DNA of 55,409 nt from DASPJQ01 sp035299065 (lineage in GTDB: Bacteria > Bacteroidota > Bacteroidia > Flavobacteriales_D > UBA2798). Numbering within the stretch: position 1 is the first letter of the stretch; every line of letters begins with the position of its first letter. The position numbers and the translations under genes are program-made. The notes below the pieces were generated by a model that was not told where the DNA came from, did not search any database, and was given only the letters and a program-made list of their open reading frames with translations. This document shows, in pieces, positions 44,475 through 53,770 of the stretch. Location: assembly GCA_035299065.1 (NCBI GenBank), contig DATGXI010000029.1:1-55409 (forward strand), written 5' to 3'.

Positions 44475-47400
44475 TTGCGTTATAAGTGTCGGATTTTGAG
44501 ACTGAATAAACTAAAAACCGGATTCCTAACCCTCTTTATCACACTTTTAGGGTTCACTTCAGTAAGGGCATCGCACCTTATGGGTGGAGAAATTACATGG
44601 CAATGCCAGGGTGGTGGCCAGTACATTTTCACCCTTATGGTTTACCGCGATTGCAACGGTCCCGGGTTTACTACTGCCGGCATTAGCCTTCACGTTTGGG
44701 GACATCCAACGGTTTCAACCATTCCCATGAATTTTATTTCGCAAACTGATATTTCACCAACATGTACAGTTGTTGCGGGTGGCCCTGCACAAATTTCATG
44801 TGCCAGTGGCGGATCAGGCGCTATTGAGAAATATGAATTTCAGTCAGCCCCCATTACACTTTCCGGAATTCCACCGGCCAACGGGTGGACATTTACCTAT
44901 CACAATTTTTCGCGCAATTTGGCCATTGACAATTTAGTTTCACCAAATCTATACGGACTCACATTGCGTGCAACCATGTACCCGTTTTCGGCAACAAATA
45001 CAAACCCGTGTTTTGATTCGTCTCCACTATTTTTAGAAGAGCCCTCAAATGTAATTTGTGCCGGAACAAATTTTAAGTTAAACCACAATGCGTACGATGC
45101 CGATGGTGACTCGCTGGTTTTTTCATTTGGCGAAGCGCTGGATACCGTTTCTTTGAGTGCTGCCAGTTATAATCCTCCTGTCAACCCTGCTTTTGTTCCG
45201 TACGCGGCAAGTTATTCAGCAGCATCACCAACTCCGGGTACAACATTTAATCCTTCCAATATACCTGCAACCATTGACCCGCAAACGGGTGAAATTTCGT
45301 TTACATCATTCACACAGGGAAATTATGTAATTGTTGTAAAAGTACAATCGTGGCGATGCGGTCAATTGGTGTCAGAAGTTTTTCGTGAAACACAAATCAT
45401 TGTTGTAAACTGTTCGGGAAATAATTTACCGGTCATAACGCCACCGTTTGGAGCTTCATTTGCCACAACAGTTTATGCAGGACAGGTTGTAAATTTTAAT
45501 CTTACTGCTACCGATGGTGATTTGTTGCAGGACGGCTCTCCGCAAACCATTTCGTTAAGCGCAACGGGCAACCAGTTTGGTGCCGGTTTTACAAATCCGG
45601 CTTTTGGTTGTGACCAGGCGCCCTGTGCAACACTTAACACCGGTTTACCAGGCAGCGCAACTAACAGCATTACACGCACATTTACCTGGCAAACTGATTG
45701 CAGCCATTTGACCAATACAACCTGTGGCCAGGCCGGGAAAGTTTTTCAGTTTGTTTTCAGGGCCAGCGATGATTTTTGTCCTGCACCGGGCGTTAGTACG
45801 GTTACCGTTAGTGTAACTGTTTTACCTGCACAGGCGGTTGCTGCACCTGAAATAAAATGTGCCGATGTTGCACTGAATGGTGATGTAACGTTAACCTGGG
45901 TTCCACCGGTTGATCCAATGGGTACATTTATCAAATACGAAATTTACAACACAACGCTTGGAAGTTTGGTGGGAACAATACCAACACTTGCTTCCAATAG
46001 CTTTACACACATTGGAGCCGATGCACAAAATGGTTCCATGTCTTATTGCATAAAAGTATATTCGGGTTGTACCGGTGCAAACAACATTACAACCAGTGAC
46101 ACTGTAAATTCAATACTTGTAACGGTTAACAACATTGGAACGGGCGTTGCCCTGTTAAGCTGGAACAAATTATTTTCGCCACCCAACAGCCCTACGGCAT
46201 ACCCGTTTTACAACATATGGCGCGAATACCCGATTGGAACCTGGAACATTATTGCTACACGGCCATATGGAATTGAAAATTACAAAGACACCATCAGCAT
46301 TTGCGATGATACCCTCAACTATCGTGTTTCGGTAACCGATTCCAGCGGGTGTATTTCATTCTCGTCAATAGACGGTGACAGGTTTACCGACCTAACCGAA
46401 CCATGGACACCAGTCATATCTTACGTTACAGTTGATACTGCCACAGGCTTAACCGTCATTAATTGGTTCCCGAATGGCTCAGCTGATACCGAAGGCTATA
46501 TTATTTTGCAAAACGTAGGCGGAAGCTGGCTTGTTGTGGACACGGTTTATGGAATTTTAAATACTACGTATGTGCCACCCGCGTCAGATCCACTTTCGTC
46601 AAGTGAAGCCTACGGGGTTGCTGCATTTGATACCTGCTGGCATGGTGCACCCGCTGCACCCAATACAAGTCCAATGGGTACCCCACATTCAACCATTCAT
46701 TTAAGTTCCATCTTACACATTTGTGACAGCAGTGTTACCCTTAACTGGACACCCTACACAGGATGGTCAACAGGAGTACTCACCTACGAGATTTATGCTT
46801 CTGAAAATGGCGGAGCCTATGTACTTGTTGCAAGTTTACCGGGAACCACCACCACTTTTCTGCATGCGAATTTAAACCGTTTGTCAACGTACAAATACAT
46901 TATCAATGCTGTTTCAAATGGGCTTGGTGTAAATTCCATTTCCAATATTTCAACCAAAATCATTAAGTCGCCAGCTATGCCGGCCTTTTCTTACATTCAA
47001 ACAGTCACCGTAGTAGGAGCAAATGAAATTTTATTACGTTTTCTACCCGATGTTACGGCACAGGTACAATACCACAAAGTTTTCCGCTCTGATGACAACG
47101 GGTTTTCCTTCTCACAAATTGGCGTTTTAAATCCAGGAGGCTCTCCATTGTTGTTTACCGATACCGATGTAAGCACCAATTTACAAAGTTATGTTTACAG
47201 GGTTGTGTCGGTTGACAGTTGCGGACAGGATGCAGCAACTTCAAACACGGCAAAAACAATTTTTTTACAGGTAATTGCCAATTCTGTTGCATTGTCAAAC
47301 AACCTGAACTGGAACCCGTATAACATATGGGATGGCAGTGTAAACCATTACGACATACAACGCTCCCTGAATTTTGAAAATAACTTTACTGTAACCGGAT

Positions 47401-47840
47401 CTACCTTTGGAGGCGCTTCCAATTACGATGACGATGTTTCCATGTGGGGATATACAACCGGGGAGTTCTGTTATAAAATTGTTGCCGTTGAAAACACCAA
47501 TACGTTTGGTTTATCCGAAACCAGCGAGTCCAATACCGTTTGCGTAAGCATTGATCCGTTAGTTTATATACCCAATGCATTTACACCTGGTGGACTCAAT
47601 CCTGTTTTTAAACCGGTAGTTAGTTATGTGGACTATTACAATTACCAGTTTGAGGTGTATAACCGGTGGGGTGAAGTTGTTTTTAATTCATTTGACGTAA
47701 ACATTGGCTGGGACGGCATGACCAAAAAAGGAAAAGTTGCCAAGGAAGATGTATATGTTTACCGCGTTGCATTCAAAACCGGTGAAGGTCGTGATGTGAT
47801 TGTGCAAGGGCATGTTACCTTGCTGGATTACGAAAGGTAA
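44475..47840 (+). CDS. Gliding-motility-type surface protein with CHU_C terminal domain
   Basis: 1121 residues from a TTG start. No ATG lies before the signal region, and the frame is closed at 44463. Residues 12-33 are a signal peptide (LTLFITLLGFTSVRAS), and the mature protein starts SHLMGGEITWQC, a common beginning in this family. The N-terminal half is Cys-containing and Ig/cadherin-like (LNHNAYDADGDSLVFSFG). Several fibronectin-type-III-like modules follow (around 470-1020). The end (YIPNAFTPGGLN to VTLLDYER) is the gliding-motility-associated type B T9SS domain. It should be exported to the surface by T9SS. Whether the cell glides is not shown. A hydroxylase gene starts 26 bp downstream. 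Confidence 0.9.
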   Translation: MRYKCRILRLNKLKTGFLTLFITLLGFTSVRASHLMGGEITWQCQGGGQYIFTLMVYRDCNGPGFTTAGISLHVWGHPTVSTIPMNFISQTDISPTCTVVAGGPAQISCASGGSGAIEKYEFQSAPITLSGIPPANGWTFTYHNFSRNLAIDNLVSPNLYGLTLRATMYPFSATNTNPCFDSSPLFLEEPSNVICAGTNFKLNHNAYDADGDSLVFSFGEALDTVSLSAASYNPPVNPAFVPYAASYSAASPTPGTTFNPSNIPATIDPQTGEISFTSFTQGNYVIVVKVQSWRCGQLVSEVFRETQIIVVNCSGNNLPVITPPFGASFATTVYAGQVVNFNLTATDGDLLQDGSPQTISLSATGNQFGAGFTNPAFGCDQAPCATLNTGLPGSATNSITRTFTWQTDCSHLTNTTCGQAGKVFQFVFRASDDFCPAPGVSTVTVSVTVLPAQAVAAPEIKCADVALNGDVTLTWVPPVDPMGTFIKYEIYNTTLGSLVGTIPTLASNSFTHIGADAQNGSMSYCIKVYSGCTGANNITTSDTVNSILVTVNNIGTGVALLSWNKLFSPPNSPTAYPFYNIWREYPIGTWNIIATRPYGIENYKDTISICDDTLNYRVSVTDSSGCISFSSIDGDRFTDLTEPWTPVISYVTVDTATGLTVINWFPNGSADTEGYIILQNVGGSWLVVDTVYGILNTTYVPPASDPLSSSEAYGVAAFDTCWHGAPAAPNTSPMGTPHSTIHLSSILHICDSSVTLNWTPYTGWSTGVLTYEIYASENGGAYVLVASLPGTTTTFLHANLNRLSTYKYIINAVSNGLGVNSISNISTKIIKSPAMPAFSYIQTVTVVGANEILLRFLPDVTAQVQYHKVFRSDDNGFSFSQIGVLNPGGSPLLFTDTDVSTNLQSYVYRVVSVDSCGQDAATSNTAKTIFLQVIANSVALSNNLNWNPYNIWDGSVNHYDIQRSLNFENNFTVTGSTFGGASNYDDDVSMWGYTTGEFCYKIVAVENTNTFGLSETSESNTVCVSIDPLVYIPNAFTPGGLNPVFKPVVSYVDYYNYQFEVYNRWGEVVFNSFDVNIGWDGMTKKGKVAKEDVYVYRVAFKTGEGRDVIVQGHVTLLDYER

Positions 47841-47866
47841 ATTGATTAAACACCTATATTTGCTGC

Positions 47867-48919
47867 ATGAAAAAAAACTGGTTTCCTGAACGGCATCATG
47901 GCGATGCTGTAAACGCTCTTCTCAGGAATTTTATTGATTTGCTTCATTACCGAATTTCAAAACCAACCATTGAGCAAACCTATCTTGAATTCATTAAAAC
48001 AAACCACATTACGCTTGAATCAATGCAGGTGCTTCTAAAAAAGCTGGGCATTGAATGTCTTTTATACAATCCTGACAGCACCCAACTTTCAAAAATTCCC
48101 TCACCTTCCATTCTTACCATTCAGGAGTCGTTGCATGGTCTGAAAACAACCCGGTTTATTGTATTTGCCGGTGCCAAAAACGGTTTGGTAAAATACCTGC
48201 ATACACAAAAAGGATTTGTGCGGGAAAACGAAGACGTGTTTATGCAAAAATGGAACAAAACGGCCTTAACAGTTATTTCGGTAAGCGCTTCGAGTGAGAA
48301 TGATTACGATGAAAAAGAAAAAACCTGGTCTGAAAAAATACAGTCACATCCAGCCTTGAAAAACATTCAAACCAAAAAAAACTTTTTGACTCCCGAAGAA
48401 TGTGAGCATATAATTAAAATTGCCGGGGAAAAATTTTCACGTAGTACCGTAATGGGAATTGAAAACAATTTTGATAACCGAAGAACCAGTTTTACAGCAA
48501 AACTGAATTTACCAGACGACAAAATAATGGAATCTATTCGATACAAAGCTGCGAAACTGATTGATATGCCTGCCGAAAATTTTGAATTGTTTCAATGTGT
48601 TTCTTACGCAGAGGGACAGGAATACGATGTGCATTATGATACCCTGGATGAAATACAGGAAAAAGAACTGATTGAAAAAGAAGGACAGCGAAAATTCACG
48701 TTGCTTGCTTACCTGAACGATGGATATGAAGGAGGTGAAACACATTTTCCACACCTTGATTTACTTATACAACCGGTAAAAGGAAGCCTGCTTATATTCA
48801 ATAACCTGGATGAAAACGGAAAAGTGATCAAGGAAATGCTGCACGCGGGTAAACCGGTTTGGGAAGGCCAAAAATTTGCCATGAACATGTGGGTGAGAAC
48901 AAAAAAACAAGAACTTTAA
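47867..48919 (+). CDS. Prolyl-4-hydroxylase-like 2OG-Fe(II) dioxygenase with C39-like N-terminal domain
   Basis: 350 residues. The C-terminal part (about 170-345) is a P4H-type double-stranded beta-helix: iron ligands His256, Asp258 and His326, 2-oxoglutarate Lys336, and the motifs YLNDGYEGGETHFP and PVKGSLLIFNN. The N-terminal ~140 residues have the order seen in C39-like domains (LLKKLGIECLLYN, LSKIPSPSILTI, FIVFAGAKNGLVKYL, FMQKWNKTAL), but I see no catalytic Cys; it may be a substrate-binding version. No signal peptide, so cytoplasmic. The gene is 26 bp after the gliding-type surface gene, and its stop overlaps the convergent porin stop. Confidence 0.82.
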   Translation: MKKNWFPERHHGDAVNALLRNFIDLLHYRISKPTIEQTYLEFIKTNHITLESMQVLLKKLGIECLLYNPDSTQLSKIPSPSILTIQESLHGLKTTRFIVFAGAKNGLVKYLHTQKGFVRENEDVFMQKWNKTALTVISVSASSENDYDEKEKTWSEKIQSHPALKNIQTKKNFLTPEECEHIIKIAGEKFSRSTVMGIENNFDNRRTSFTAKLNLPDDKIMESIRYKAAKLIDMPAENFELFQCVSYAEGQEYDVHYDTLDEIQEKELIEKEGQRKFTLLAYLNDGYEGGETHFPHLDLLIQPVKGSLLIFNNLDENGKVIKEMLHAGKPVWEGQKFAMNMWVRTKKQEL

Positions 48920-50010
48920 AACGCTACTGAAAACGAAGTTGTAAAGAAGTAATTATTTTTTGAAGGCTTATTGTTTAGTATAAAAATTTCATCCTCGCTA
49001 ACCATTGCTCTCCCCTCAAAACGCAGCATGGCATTTTCAACAGGTAAATAATCTAAATTCAAGGAGTAACCTATTGTTTTAAATCCATTTTTAGTTCCTG
49101 TTGGAATGATTACACCATCTTCATCGGCATAGTATTCACCACGAGCTGCCATACGAATTTTACTGTTTGCTTTGAGTTGCATAATAACTACAGGCGTATA
49201 CCATTGCGACATGCCATCAACCTTCATTAAACTATCGCGGTGTTGTTGCATACCAATGTCAAACCCCGTTATAATACCAAATTTTTGTGTGATTTGAAAA
49301 ATACCATGCACGTGATTAAAATACCTCCAGGCCTTTAAGGTATCGGGCATTTCATTTCCAACATAAGTACACCAGTTCAATGTCACCTTTTCAGAAGGTT
49401 TAAAACCAACCTGTGTTCCACCGGCAGGTGTGTGGTTTCCCGGCACACGTTGTATGCGCTGCCAACCGGTTAAATATTTTACGGACATATACCATTTTTC
49501 ATTGGGCGATGCATACGACAATTTTACCCCCGATTGGTAATAGGGCGAATTTTCAGCACATAAACTGCGGCTCAGGGTCCAGCAATCGCGGCCAATAGCG
49601 CTTTCAAACCCAATGTGCGATGGCATTATACCTGCATCAAGCCAAACGTTTTGCTTTTTTGACAATTTTATACCGGCATTTGCCTCGTACACATTTCTCA
49701 AAAGACCTTGCTCACCTGCCAAATTATATTGCGCATATGTTCCGGCCATCAACGAAAAATTTGCGCGTATATTTTCAGTTGCATAATTGGCATCCAAAAA
49801 TCCCAGGTTGCAATTCAACTCATTGTGGCGATTAAAATTATAAAAGAAAAATGGACGTTCGTGTGAGTCGGGCTTTCCCAAATCATAACTGTAATACACT
49901 TCCACATATCCTGAAAACGTAAGCGCTTTTTTGTTTGTGGTGTCCTGGCCTGAGGCCAAGAATGCCATAAACCCAAACTGCACACATATAAAAAAACGGA
50001 ACAGCTGCAT
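48916..50010 (-). CDS. Outer-membrane beta-barrel porin, OmpL-like (bbp2)
   Basis: 364 residues from ATG 50010 (TTG at 50016 less likely). A signal peptide (FRFFICVQFGFMAFLASGQ) precedes an all-beta region of alternating residues (TFSGYVEVYYSYDLGKP, NHELNCNLGFLDANYATENI in spirit) ending in a terminal Phe (SFSVAF). It resembles the putative porin-2/OmpL-like family of Bacteroidota, members of which I recall next to potassium-transport genes. It begins 7 bp after the 63-residue membrane protein, so it is co-transcribed with the channel genes upstream. The stop overlaps the hydroxylase gene stop by four bases. Confidence 0.82.
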   Translation of the reverse strand: MQLFRFFICVQFGFMAFLASGQDTTNKKALTFSGYVEVYYSYDLGKPDSHERPFFFYNFNRHNELNCNLGFLDANYATENIRANFSLMAGTYAQYNLAGEQGLLRNVYEANAGIKLSKKQNVWLDAGIMPSHIGFESAIGRDCWTLSRSLCAENSPYYQSGVKLSYASPNEKWYMSVKYLTGWQRIQRVPGNHTPAGGTQVGFKPSEKVTLNWCTYVGNEMPDTLKAWRYFNHVHGIFQITQKFGIITGFDIGMQQHRDSLMKVDGMSQWYTPVVIMQLKANSKIRMAARGEYYADEDGVIIPTGTKNGFKTIGYSLNLDYLPVENAMLRFEGRAMVSEDEIFILNNKPSKNNYFFTTSFSVAF

Positions 50011-50016
50011 AGGCAA

Positions 50017-50208
50017 TCAGAGTTGTTTTTTTGTCACCAGGGCATACACACCAATCCCAACTGATGCAATACCAAAAACCATTTTAAGTGTGTCAAGAGT
50101 GGAAAAGGGTTCATCCATATCGATGAGTTTTGAGGCAATCATACACGCTCCTGCTATAGTAATGAGAATAGCAGTAGTGGGACTATACGGTTTCTTTTCT
50201 CCAGACAT
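50017..50208 (-). CDS. 63-residue membrane protein
   Basis: Two hydrophobic helices (about 11-27 and 40-58) separated by a polar loop containing MDEPFSTLD, with a basic end (TKKQL). I do not recognise it. It is wedged between the channel gene (3-bp gap) and the porin gene, and the tight spacing argues that it is a real gene and possibly a channel accessory. No coding alternative covers the same interval. Confidence 0.6.
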   Translation of the reverse strand: MSGEKKPYSPTTAILITIAGACMIASKLIDMDEPFSTLDTLKMVFGIASVGIGVYALVTKKQL

Positions 50209-50211
50209 ACG

Positions 50212-51870
50212 TTAACGAAGGATTTTTCGCACAAAGGCAACTGTGAAATAACTCATCATGAAAACCCCGCAAAAACCTTCGGCCGCTGCAACCCAACGCA
50301 TACCGCCATACGGAAAATAATCACCATAACCAATGGTAAAAAATGTAATGGCGCTGTAATATAAACTAAGAAAAAACGAATGCATGGGTTCAACATTTTC
50401 GGGGCTCAACCCATTTGCAATATGCCCTCCGCCAATAAAAGGCAGAACAAAAAACAGCATTGAAAAAATAAAATACACAATAAGCATGCTTCCCAAAACA
50501 CGTAAAGGGTTGGTTGCATATAAACCCATTTTATCAAAAATCAATTTTTGGAAAAATACATTCAGGTATATGCCCAATTTACTTTTCTTTTTGTTTTTTA
50601 GTCCAAGCTCTTTATACGACAACAATTCATATCGCTTAAATTCAACATATGCTTTATCCTCGTCATCGTAACGACCTTCCGTATTAAAATCTTCTTTAAT
50701 GATCCTGAACTGGTCGGCTTTTTGAGCATAGGTAGTGTCTTCCTGGCCGGCAATTAAATTATATACATCGTTGTCATTCCAATCAATAAATATTTTTCCA
50801 AGGTTGCGCGCACCTGTCAGGTTCAGTCGTTTGATAACCACTTTTGAAAATCCTGGTTTCATGTCAATAATGTCCTTCACAATTGTGTTGGACAAATCAA
50901 TCAGGTCACAGCTTTCAACCCGCAAATCAAGGTAATTATTCAACTGGCAATTTTTAAAACTAATGGTTTCAGAAACCGATTTGAAAAAGGAAATTTTACC
51001 TTCTTCAAATTCTGCATTTTCAAAGGTTACTTCTCCTTCACCAAATTGAGCAAGTTCAAATGAAACGTGTGCACGACCAAAAATAGCGCGTTTAAAATTT
51101 TTGCGTCCTTTACCGTATTCCGTTTCTTCAAAGTTGACATCACCATCGCCAAAATCGGTTCGTGTAAAATCAAGTTTACCATCGCCAAATTCAACGCGCC
51201 TGAAATCGACACTTGGCCCGCCAAAAACAGCTTTATCAAAGGATATATCGCCTTTTTCAAACTTGGCAAAATGAAAATCCACCTCCCCAGTTCCAAAATT
51301 GGCGTTCTTAAAATTCACTTTACCGGTTCCAAAATGAGTATTTACGAACGAAATATCGCCTTCGCCAAAAATCACATTTTCAAAACTTATTGAGCCGTTT
51401 CCAAACTCAACGAACTGAAAATTTATATCGCCATTTCCAAAATTAACATCGGTAAAATCAACCGAACCATCCAACACTACGGTTTTATAAAATGTTACGT
51501 TGCCATGCGCAAAGTGACTATTTGAAAAATTTATATCACTTTTAAACGTGAAATTTGAAAAATCGGTAATATCATCGCTGTCAAAAAAGGCGCTTTGGGC
51601 CGAAAACTTTTCCAATCCGCCTTCATGGGGACCTGTAACTTCAGAAAGGTTAAAGTTTTTTAAATAAAGGTGGTCTAGTATAACACCGTTTTTTTCAGCA
51701 TAATAATTTTTAAGCTGCTGAAGGGATGGGACACCATAACGTTCGGTATGCAAAATACGGCCCGCTTTATTGAAAAATTTTATTTCAATTGACTTATCCG
51801 TTTTTATTTCCGCGCCATCAAACGGCTCGTTTAACGGAGTAATAAGTATTGAATGATAGTTGTGGCCCAT
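50212..51870 (-). CDS. Two-helix potassium-channel protein with N-terminal 12-residue-repeat beta-solenoid
   Basis: 552 residues. Residues ~108-295 contain about 15 repeats of exactly 12 residues with aromatic anchors spaced 5 and 7 apart (xxFGxGxxxFxx; F144, F151, F156, F163 and so on to F295). A divergent solenoid-like part follows (to ~350), then a linker, a membrane helix (458-480), a pore loop with the selectivity filter TIGYGD (512-517), and a second helix (526-548). The filter means a potassium channel. No RCK or cyclic-nucleotide domain is present, so the solenoid may be the gate or a scaffold. No signal peptide. It is followed by a 63-residue membrane protein and a porin. Confidence 0.88.
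   Translation of the reverse strand: MGHNYHSILITPLNEPFDGAEIKTDKSIEIKFFNKAGRILHTERYGVPSLQQLKNYYAEKNGVILDHLYLKNFNLSEVTGPHEGGLEKFSAQSAFFDSDDITDFSNFTFKSDINFSNSHFAHGNVTFYKTVVLDGSVDFTDVNFGNGDINFQFVEFGNGSISFENVIFGEGDISFVNTHFGTGKVNFKNANFGTGEVDFHFAKFEKGDISFDKAVFGGPSVDFRRVEFGDGKLDFTRTDFGDGDVNFEETEYGKGRKNFKRAIFGRAHVSFELAQFGEGEVTFENAEFEEGKISFFKSVSETISFKNCQLNNYLDLRVESCDLIDLSNTIVKDIIDMKPGFSKVVIKRLNLTGARNLGKIFIDWNDNDVYNLIAGQEDTTYAQKADQFRIIKEDFNTEGRYDDEDKAYVEFKRYELLSYKELGLKNKKKSKLGIYLNVFFQKLIFDKMGLYATNPLRVLGSMLIVYFIFSMLFFVLPFIGGGHIANGLSPENVEPMHSFFLSLYYSAITFFTIGYGDYFPYGGMRWVAAAEGFCGVFMMSYFTVAFVRKILR
50982..51546 (-). repeat. 36-bp-period coding repeat in the channel gene
   Basis: About 15 degenerate 36-bp units, encoding the 12-residue solenoid of residues ~108-295. 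Codon use differs between units, so the protein rather than the DNA appears conserved. Confidence 0.7.
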
Positions 51871-51888
51871 GCGTAAATTCGGGAAGTT

Positions 51889-52032
51889 TTACTTCTCAAA
51901 ATAAAAGCTCAAGATATATAAAAAAGCGAACCCGATGATCAAAATCAGGGCGTAAAAAATATACCGGTTTTCCTCGTTGGGATCACCATCGCCAAACATC
52001 CCGAAATTTCGTTTTTTATACTCCCAACTCAC
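51889..52032 (-). CDS. 47-residue membrane protein with GTG start, overlapping bioD
   Basis: The GTG at 52030-52032 overlaps the bioD TGA (GTGA, four bases), the usual sign of translational coupling. The product begins SWEYKKRNFGMFGDGDPNEE and has one hydrophobic helix (about 25-44; YALILIIGFAFLYILSF) ending EK. It stops 18 bp before the channel gene. The length, overlap and single membrane helix support a real gene; no homologue is recognised. Confidence 0.6.
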   Translation of the reverse strand: MSWEYKKRNFGMFGDGDPNEENRYIFYALILIIGFAFLYILSFYFEK

Positions 52033-52667
52033 GCGTGTTCAAGGTTTTTACTTAACTTCTCTACCAGCAAATCGGCTTGGTCTTTTATACTTTCGGGACT
52101 TACTTCAAAACGCGGAATTTCAACAAAAGGCAAATCGCCTGCGGCCTGAAGAATGGCTTTTTTGCTTGATTCCACCTTATCTCCATTAAAAACCAGAAAA
52201 GCAATTTTATAGTTATTTGTTTTCAGGTATTGGAGGGTCAACAGTGAATGGTTGATGCTTCCAAGGTAATAATCAACTACCAAAATTATTTCCAGCTCAT
52301 GTTTTTTGGCTATATGAATTACGTACTCGTGTTCATTGTTAAGCGGCACCAGAATACCTCCGGCACCTTCAACCAGTAACGTGTTTTTTGTTTCCGGGAG
52401 ATAAATATCGGCCAGGTTCAATTTTTTTCCTTCTGCTACGGCTGCAGCATGAGGTGATGCCGCTAAACGATACGCGTGTCCGCCATGATGAACTTTTGAT
52501 TTTGAATTGAACAAGTGTTCGGCAATAAAATCCGAGTCGGTTGAATCAAGGTTACCGCATTGCACGGGTTTGAAGTAATCGGCTTTCATGGCCTCGGCCA
52601 GTACAGCACACACAAGTGTTTTTCCTACTCCCGTTCCTATGCCGGTCACAAAATATCGTTTACTCAT
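52029..52667 (-). CDS. bioD: Dethiobiotin synthetase
   Basis: 212 residues. P-loop GIGTGVGKT at the start, KPVQCGNLDSTDSDFI, and LLVEGAGGILVPLN, all characteristic. It carboxylates 7,8-diaminopelargonate with ATP and CO2 in biotin synthesis. It overlaps bioF by four bases, and its TGA overlaps the GTG of the 47-residue gene. bioA, bioB and bioC are not in the window. Confidence 0.96.
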   Translation of the reverse strand: MSKRYFVTGIGTGVGKTLVCAVLAEAMKADYFKPVQCGNLDSTDSDFIAEHLFNSKSKVHHGGHAYRLAASPHAAAVAEGKKLNLADIYLPETKNTLLVEGAGGILVPLNNEHEYVIHIAKKHELEIILVVDYYLGSINHSLLTLQYLKTNNYKIAFLVFNGDKVESSKKAILQAAGDLPFVEIPRFEVSPESIKDQADLLVEKLSKNLEHA

Positions 52668-53770
52668 TTGTTCAGTAATTTAAATGTATCCACAAGGTTT
52701 TTAACCTCGTCAAGTGTATTGTATGAATGTAAATTTATACGAATGCGTTCAGTCCCTTTTGCAACAGTTGGACTAAGCACAGGACGGCAAATAAAACCTT
52801 TATCGCGTAAAGCCTGGGCAACAGCTATTGCTTTTTGGTTGTTGCCTATCATAAAGTTATTAATATGCGAATGCAATACCGCATCATTTTGCTGGGCTTC
52901 CATGCATTCGGCAAAATACAATATGTTTTTGCGCAATGCCAGCTTATTTTTTTCGTGAATAGGCGATGCCAGTAAACTGTATGCTGTTTTTACCGCCATT
53001 ACCTGGTTGTTCGATGGTGCTGTTGTGTAAATAAAAGGCCGCGAAAAATTCACCAGGTATTCACGCAGATTTTTTTTGCAGGCTACCGCTCCACCGTGGC
53101 AACCCATGGCTTTTCCATATGTATATACAACTGCAAAAACATCGTTGGTCAATTTTAATTCGTGCACCAATCCCCTTCCCTCTTTTCCAAATAAACCAAT
53201 GGAGTGTGCTTCGTCAACAATAAGTGATACCTTGTGCTTTTTACACACCTCAACCAATTTTGCCAAGGGAGCTGTATCGCCATCCATGCTGTATACCGAC
53301 TCTACCGCAACAACTACGTTACCCTTTGCATGTCTTATTTTTTCTTCCAAATCCTCCATGTCGTTGTGCGCGAATGAAAAATTTTGTGCCAGCGACTGGC
53401 GTATCCCATCGCGAACCGATGCGTGCACCTGTTCGTCAAAAATATATGTGTCGTGTCGTGTTAACAATGAGGCAAACAAACCGGTATTGGCATTGTAACC
53501 TGAATTAAAATACAAGGCTGTTTCAAACCCGTGAAATTTGGCAATGTGCTTTTCAAGGTCTTCCAGCAATTGGGTATTGCCACCTAGCAGACGAGATGCT
53601 GCAGGGCTGTGCTGGTCGGTTTCTGTTTCTACATTTATCAGGCGTGAAAACCCCAGATAATCGTTTGTAATAAAATCAGCTCCTTTTTCGTCAATGAAGA
53701 GTTGGCGCAACAAGTTTTCACTTTTGCGTTTTTCAAGTGAATCGTTCAGGTATTGATTTAAATCGCTCAT
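52664..53770 (-). CDS. bioF: 8-amino-7-oxononanoate synthase
   Basis: 368 residues from ATG 53770, which overlaps the pepT TGA; an extension to 53845 runs into pepT and is rejected. It is a PLP enzyme of the alpha-oxoamine synthase family with IVDEAHSIGLFGKEGRG and the PLP Lys in YTYGKAMGCHGG. Together with bioD directly downstream this supports BioF rather than its relatives KBL or SPT. Confidence 0.92.
   Translation of the reverse strand: MSDLNQYLNDSLEKRKSENLLRQLFIDEKGADFITNDYLGFSRLINVETETDQHSPAASRLLGGNTQLLEDLEKHIAKFHGFETALYFNSGYNANTGLFASLLTRHDTYIFDEQVHASVRDGIRQSLAQNFSFAHNDMEDLEEKIRHAKGNVVVAVESVYSMDGDTAPLAKLVEVCKKHKVSLIVDEAHSIGLFGKEGRGLVHELKLTNDVFAVVYTYGKAMGCHGGAVACKKNLREYLVNFSRPFIYTTAPSNNQVMAVKTAYSLLASPIHEKNKLALRKNILYFAECMEAQQNDAVLHSHINNFMIGNNQKAIAVAQALRDKGFICRPVLSPTVAKGTERIRINLHSYNTLDEVKNLVDTFKLLNK

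Noticed and set aside
47852..47859. TATATTTG before the hydroxylase gene as a separate promoter
   Set aside because: A perfect -7 sequence, but no TTG at the right distance and only 7 bp to the ATG; co-transcription with the surface gene is equally likely.
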